Origin: Pseudomonadales bacterium
GTDB taxonomy: Bacteria; Pseudomonadota; Gammaproteobacteria; Pseudomonadales; Ketobacteraceae
Assembly (NCBI GenBank): GCA_002708905.1
Contig: PAPM01000002.1
Location: 14,398-78,397, forward strand
Length of the DNA: 64,000 nt
Direction of reading: 5' to 3'
Made by a program: the position numbers and the translations under genes. Every line of letters begins with the position of its first letter. The first letter of the stretch is position 1. The notes below the pieces were generated by a model. That model saw only the letters and a list, made by a program, of their open reading frames with translations, did not search any database and was not told the DNA's origin. Of this stretch, positions 61,851 to 64,000 are shown in pieces.

Positions 61851-62672
61851 TCACCCATACCGGCTCAACCATTCCGTAGGTGACATCCCCAGCTGGGCAC
61901 GAAACGCCCGGGACAGGGCACTGGGGCTGCCATAGCCCACGGTGTCTGAAATCCATTGCACCGGTTTGCCCTGCCGCAACAGGGATTGGGCAATGGCCAG
62001 ACGCCATTGTGTCAGGTAGTTGCCCGGGGTGATGCCTACGACATCGTGAAAGTGGGTGGCAAACCGCGCCCGCGACATTCCACACTGCTCCGCCAGTTGC
62101 TCCAGCGTCCATGCTTGTGCCGGGGCGCTGTGCATGGCGTTGATGGCCTTTGCCAAGCGTGCGTCTGCAAGACCGGCCAGCAAACCCACCTGCAGTCGTT
62201 GTTGATCCATGGCGTCCCGCAGCACCTGTATGAACACCACCTCCATCAGCCGGTCGAGCACCGCCTGGCGTCCGCAGTGATGCTGATCCGCCTCCAGAAA
62301 CAGCAGTTGCAGTGCCTGCGCCAGATCGGGCATATCCTGCAACCGGATCACCATGATCTCTGGCAGGGCCCGGGTCAGTGGGTTGCCCAGGCCGGCACCG
62401 AATTCCAGTGAGGCGCAAACGGTCTCGACGGTCTCGTCAACCGGTATCAAGCGGTGGCGGGTGGGATTCATGTAGAAAAAGACACTGGGCTCATCGATCA
62501 GCAAAGCTGGATGGTGGGGTGATTCAACCCGAAGGGGGCCCTGCTTTACCACATGAATGTAGCCGAGTTCATCACTGTCATAAAACTCGGCGTTGTTGCA
62601 CAACGCCCCGGCCTGAAATACGCGGGCGTGCAGTTTAAAACACTTCAGTAATTCAACCAGCCTGTCTTCCAT
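61851..62672 (-). CDS. AraC-family regulator with cupin sensor (RclR-like)
   Basis: About 273 residues from the ATG at 62672; the open frame to 62780 runs into the divergent promoter region. The N-terminus is a Cupin_6-type sensor (FKLHARVFQAGALCN, FYMNPTRHRLIPVD) with a Cys and several His, and the C-terminus has the two helix-turn-helix units (LAEQCGMSRARFATHFHDVVG and DTVGYGSPSALSRAFRAQLG). This class often controls genes for quinone, aldehyde or oxidant stress next door. It is divergent from the CMD-like and cytochrome P460 genes, its likely targets. Confidence 0.88.
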   Translation of the reverse strand: MEDRLVELLKCFKLHARVFQAGALCNNAEFYDSDELGYIHVVKQGPLRVESPHHPALLIDEPSVFFYMNPTRHRLIPVDETVETVCASLEFGAGLGNPLTRALPEIMVIRLQDMPDLAQALQLLFLEADQHHCGRQAVLDRLMEVVFIQVLRDAMDQQRLQVGLLAGLADARLAKAINAMHSAPAQAWTLEQLAEQCGMSRARFATHFHDVVGITPGNYLTQWRLAIAQSLLRQGKPVQWISDTVGYGSPSALSRAFRAQLGMSPTEWLSRYG

Positions 62673-62810
62673 GCCGGACTCTTTCCATAGATTGATACGA
62701 TTAGTATCTAAATAGAGACGATAAGATACCACAAGTATTGCGCTGGCTGTCAATATGGCTCTGCATTCCCAAGGATGCAACGACTTAATGACTGATCAAG
62801 GAGAGCCAAG

Positions 62811-63356
62811 ATGCCTCGTATTCAACCTGTAGTAACGGACAACACCGACGCCAAAACCGCCGCCACCCTGAAGGCGGTGCAATCAAAACTGGGCGTTCTA
62901 CCCAACATGTTCACAACCCTCGCCCACGCCCCTACGGTGCTCACGGGTTATCTGCAACTCTCAGAAACCCTGGGTCAGGGGCGCCTGAACGCGCGCCAGC
63001 GGGAGATGGTGGCCATTGCCGTGGCCCAACAAAACCACTGTGAATACTGCCTGAGTGCCCATGCGGTGCTGGGTAAGGGGGCGGGCCTTACCGACGGCGA
63101 TATCGAGCGTGCCCGTGACGGTGTTGCCACGGATGAACTGGACGATGCCATCGTGCAGCTGGCGTTGCGCATTACCACCTCCCGCGGCGGCATCACCGAT
63201 GAGGAGCTGGCGGTGTCCCGTCAGGCCGGGTTGGACGACGGGCTGATTCTGGAAGTGGTGGGTCAGGTGGCATTGAACGTCCTGACCAATTACGTGAACC
63301 GCGTGGCCGGCACAGCGGTGGATTTTCCCCTGCTGAAGCTGGACTCGGTCGCCTGA
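62811..63356 (+). CDS. Carboxymuconolactone decarboxylase/AhpD-family protein
   Basis: A 181-residue all-helical protein. The redox motif is HCEYCLSAHAVLGKGAG, the C-x2-C-x3-H pattern of the AhpD/CMD family, which reduces peroxides or related substrates. TVLTGYLQLSETLGQGRLNARQREM is the family's first block. It has a strong ribosome site (AAGGAG). It is divergent from the AraC regulator and is followed 54 bp later by the cytochrome P460 gene, so the two form an inducible unit. True lactone decarboxylase activity is unlikely because that subfamily lacks the Cys pair. Confidence 0.9.
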   Translation: MPRIQPVVTDNTDAKTAATLKAVQSKLGVLPNMFTTLAHAPTVLTGYLQLSETLGQGRLNARQREMVAIAVAQQNHCEYCLSAHAVLGKGAGLTDGDIERARDGVATDELDDAIVQLALRITTSRGGITDEELAVSRQAGLDDGLILEVVGQVALNVLTNYVNRVAGTAVDFPLLKLDSVA

Positions 63357-63410
63357 GCCTGTAGTGCCCGATGAAAGGATGAGCACGATTTCAGATAAAG
63401 GAGAACAAAC

Positions 63411-64000
63411 ATGAAGATGTTGCTAAAAGCCGGAGCGCTGGCCTGTGTGATGGCGGTCGGAATGGGCGTGAGTTTGCAGACCCTGGCGCAACCACCATCA
63501 AAGGAAAATATTGGTGCGGCGGTGTTCAATAAAAAAGGAAACCTGATATTGCCGGAAGGATTTCGTGAATGGGTGTTTATAGGTGCACCCCTGACGCCCC
63601 ATGGATTGAATAACGGCAAGGCCGGGTTTCCGGAGTTCCACCATGTGTATGTGAACCCTGATGCCTTTCGGGTTTACCAACAGACGGGTGTTTTCCCGGA
63701 GGGAACCGTCATCGTGAAGGAGCTGGTGTTGCTGCAGAAGGGAGATTATCCCGACGGTTCCAAACTGGCGCCTTCCGGACGGGGCTACTTCGGTGGTGAG
63801 TTCCAGGGTATGGATGTGATGGTGAAAGACACCCGGCGTTTTCCTTCCGGAAATGGCTGGGGTTTTTTTAACTTCGGCCATCATGCACCACCCTATGTGG
63901 CCTCCGCAGAAGCGGCATCGGCGGACAGCTGCTCCGGTTGCCATGCCTCCAACGCCGGCCAGGAAATGGTGTTCAAAAAGTACTATCCGGTTTTGCAATA
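63411..64000 (+). CDS. Cytochrome P460-domain c-type haem protein (stop codon cut by window end)
   Basis: About 196 residues are visible; the final two bases are TA, so only the last base of a probable stop is missing. The ATG at 63411 has GGAGAA before it. A signal peptide (MKMLLKAGALACVMAVGMG, cleavage near LAQ) exports it; the mature part has the P460 blocks LPEGFREWVFIGAPLTP and HHVYVNPDAF and one haem c site CSGCH near residue 176. P460 family members oxidise hydroxylamine or NO, or act as haem electron carriers. It probably shares regulation with the CMD-like gene under the divergent AraC protein. Confidence 0.88.
   Translation, partial: MKMLLKAGALACVMAVGMGVSLQTLAQPPSKENIGAAVFNKKGNLILPEGFREWVFIGAPLTPHGLNNGKAGFPEFHHVYVNPDAFRVYQQTGVFPEGTVIVKELVLLQKGDYPDGSKLAPSGRGYFGGEFQGMDVMVKDTRRFPSGNGWGFFNFGHHAPPYVASAEAASADSCSGCHASNAGQEMVFKKYYPVLQ

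Noticed and set aside
63498-63998. 166-residue minus-strand frame at the window end
   Set aside because: Antisense to the cytochrome P460 gene, whose haem motif and signal peptide are clear on the plus strand.

Overview
The window is a chromosomal segment of a gammaproteobacterium that includes the replication origin. The order rpmH-rnpA-yidD-yidC-mnmE on one side of oriC and dnaA-dnaN-recF-gyrB on the other, plus plsC and glyS-glyQ a few kb away, is the arrangement known from Pseudomonas and its relatives. The copies of a 16-bp ParB-type site in recF and the TonB2-like, AraC and catabolic genes fit a marine or hydrocarbon-associated member of that group (Alcanivorax/Ketobacter-like is a guess). 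No rRNA or tRNA gene, CRISPR array, phage or insertion sequence was recognised.

Positions 1-22980 are a surface polysaccharide locus. A minus-strand series (365-14154) holds three ordinary glycosyltransferases, an Alg13/Alg14-type split transferase, a polymerase/ligase-like membrane protein, an ExeA-like ATPase, a SAM methyltransferase and a 1.9-kilo-residue non-ribosomal peptide synthetase (NRPS) that ends in a CatB/WcaF-type acyltransferase domain instead of a thioesterase. A divergent exosortase-protease fusion (XrtE type) follows, then a dTDP-rhamnose operon (rfbACDB) bracketed by two near-duplicate polyprenyl-phosphate glycosyl-1-phosphate transferases. Together the locus should make a rhamnose-containing glycan, build it on undecaprenyl phosphate and perhaps decorate it with a short NRPS-made acyl-aminoacyl group.

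Positions 23678-34288 are the conserved origin region: mnmE, yidC, yidD, rnpA, rpmH, oriC with several DnaA boxes, dnaA, dnaN, recF (with two perfect parS-like palindromes) and gyrB. The polysaccharide locus lies directly next to mnmE, where mnmG-rsmG-parAB would usually be.

Positions 34388-39902 are an accessory block between gyrB and plsC: a PAS-sigma54 activator, divergent from a six- or seven-gene operon with two small exported proteins sharing a leader (one a YHS domain protein), a DUF2282 bufferin-type precursor peptide, its DUF692 (MNIO) maturase, a DUF2063 partner, a DoxX-like membrane protein and a DUF1348 protein. Three related 12-bp sites and a -24/-12-like element lie in the divergent gap. 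This reads as a metal-stress RiPP operon under enhancer-dependent control.

Positions 40216-64000 are mixed housekeeping and accessory genes: plsC, glyS-glyQ, a histidine-kinase-like/TPR response-regulator pair, a fatty acid desaturase with an AraC regulator, a quinone oxidoreductase, a six-gene TonB2-type energy transduction operon (DUF3450-ExbB-ExbB-ExbD-TonB-TPR), an HMG-CoA lyase with a family III CoA transferase, a VOC dioxygenase-like protein with an alpha/beta hydrolase, a cysteine-rich secreted protein with an internal repeat, an MFS transporter, and an AraC regulator divergent from a carboxymuconolactone decarboxylase-like protein and a cytochrome P460 gene cut by the window end.
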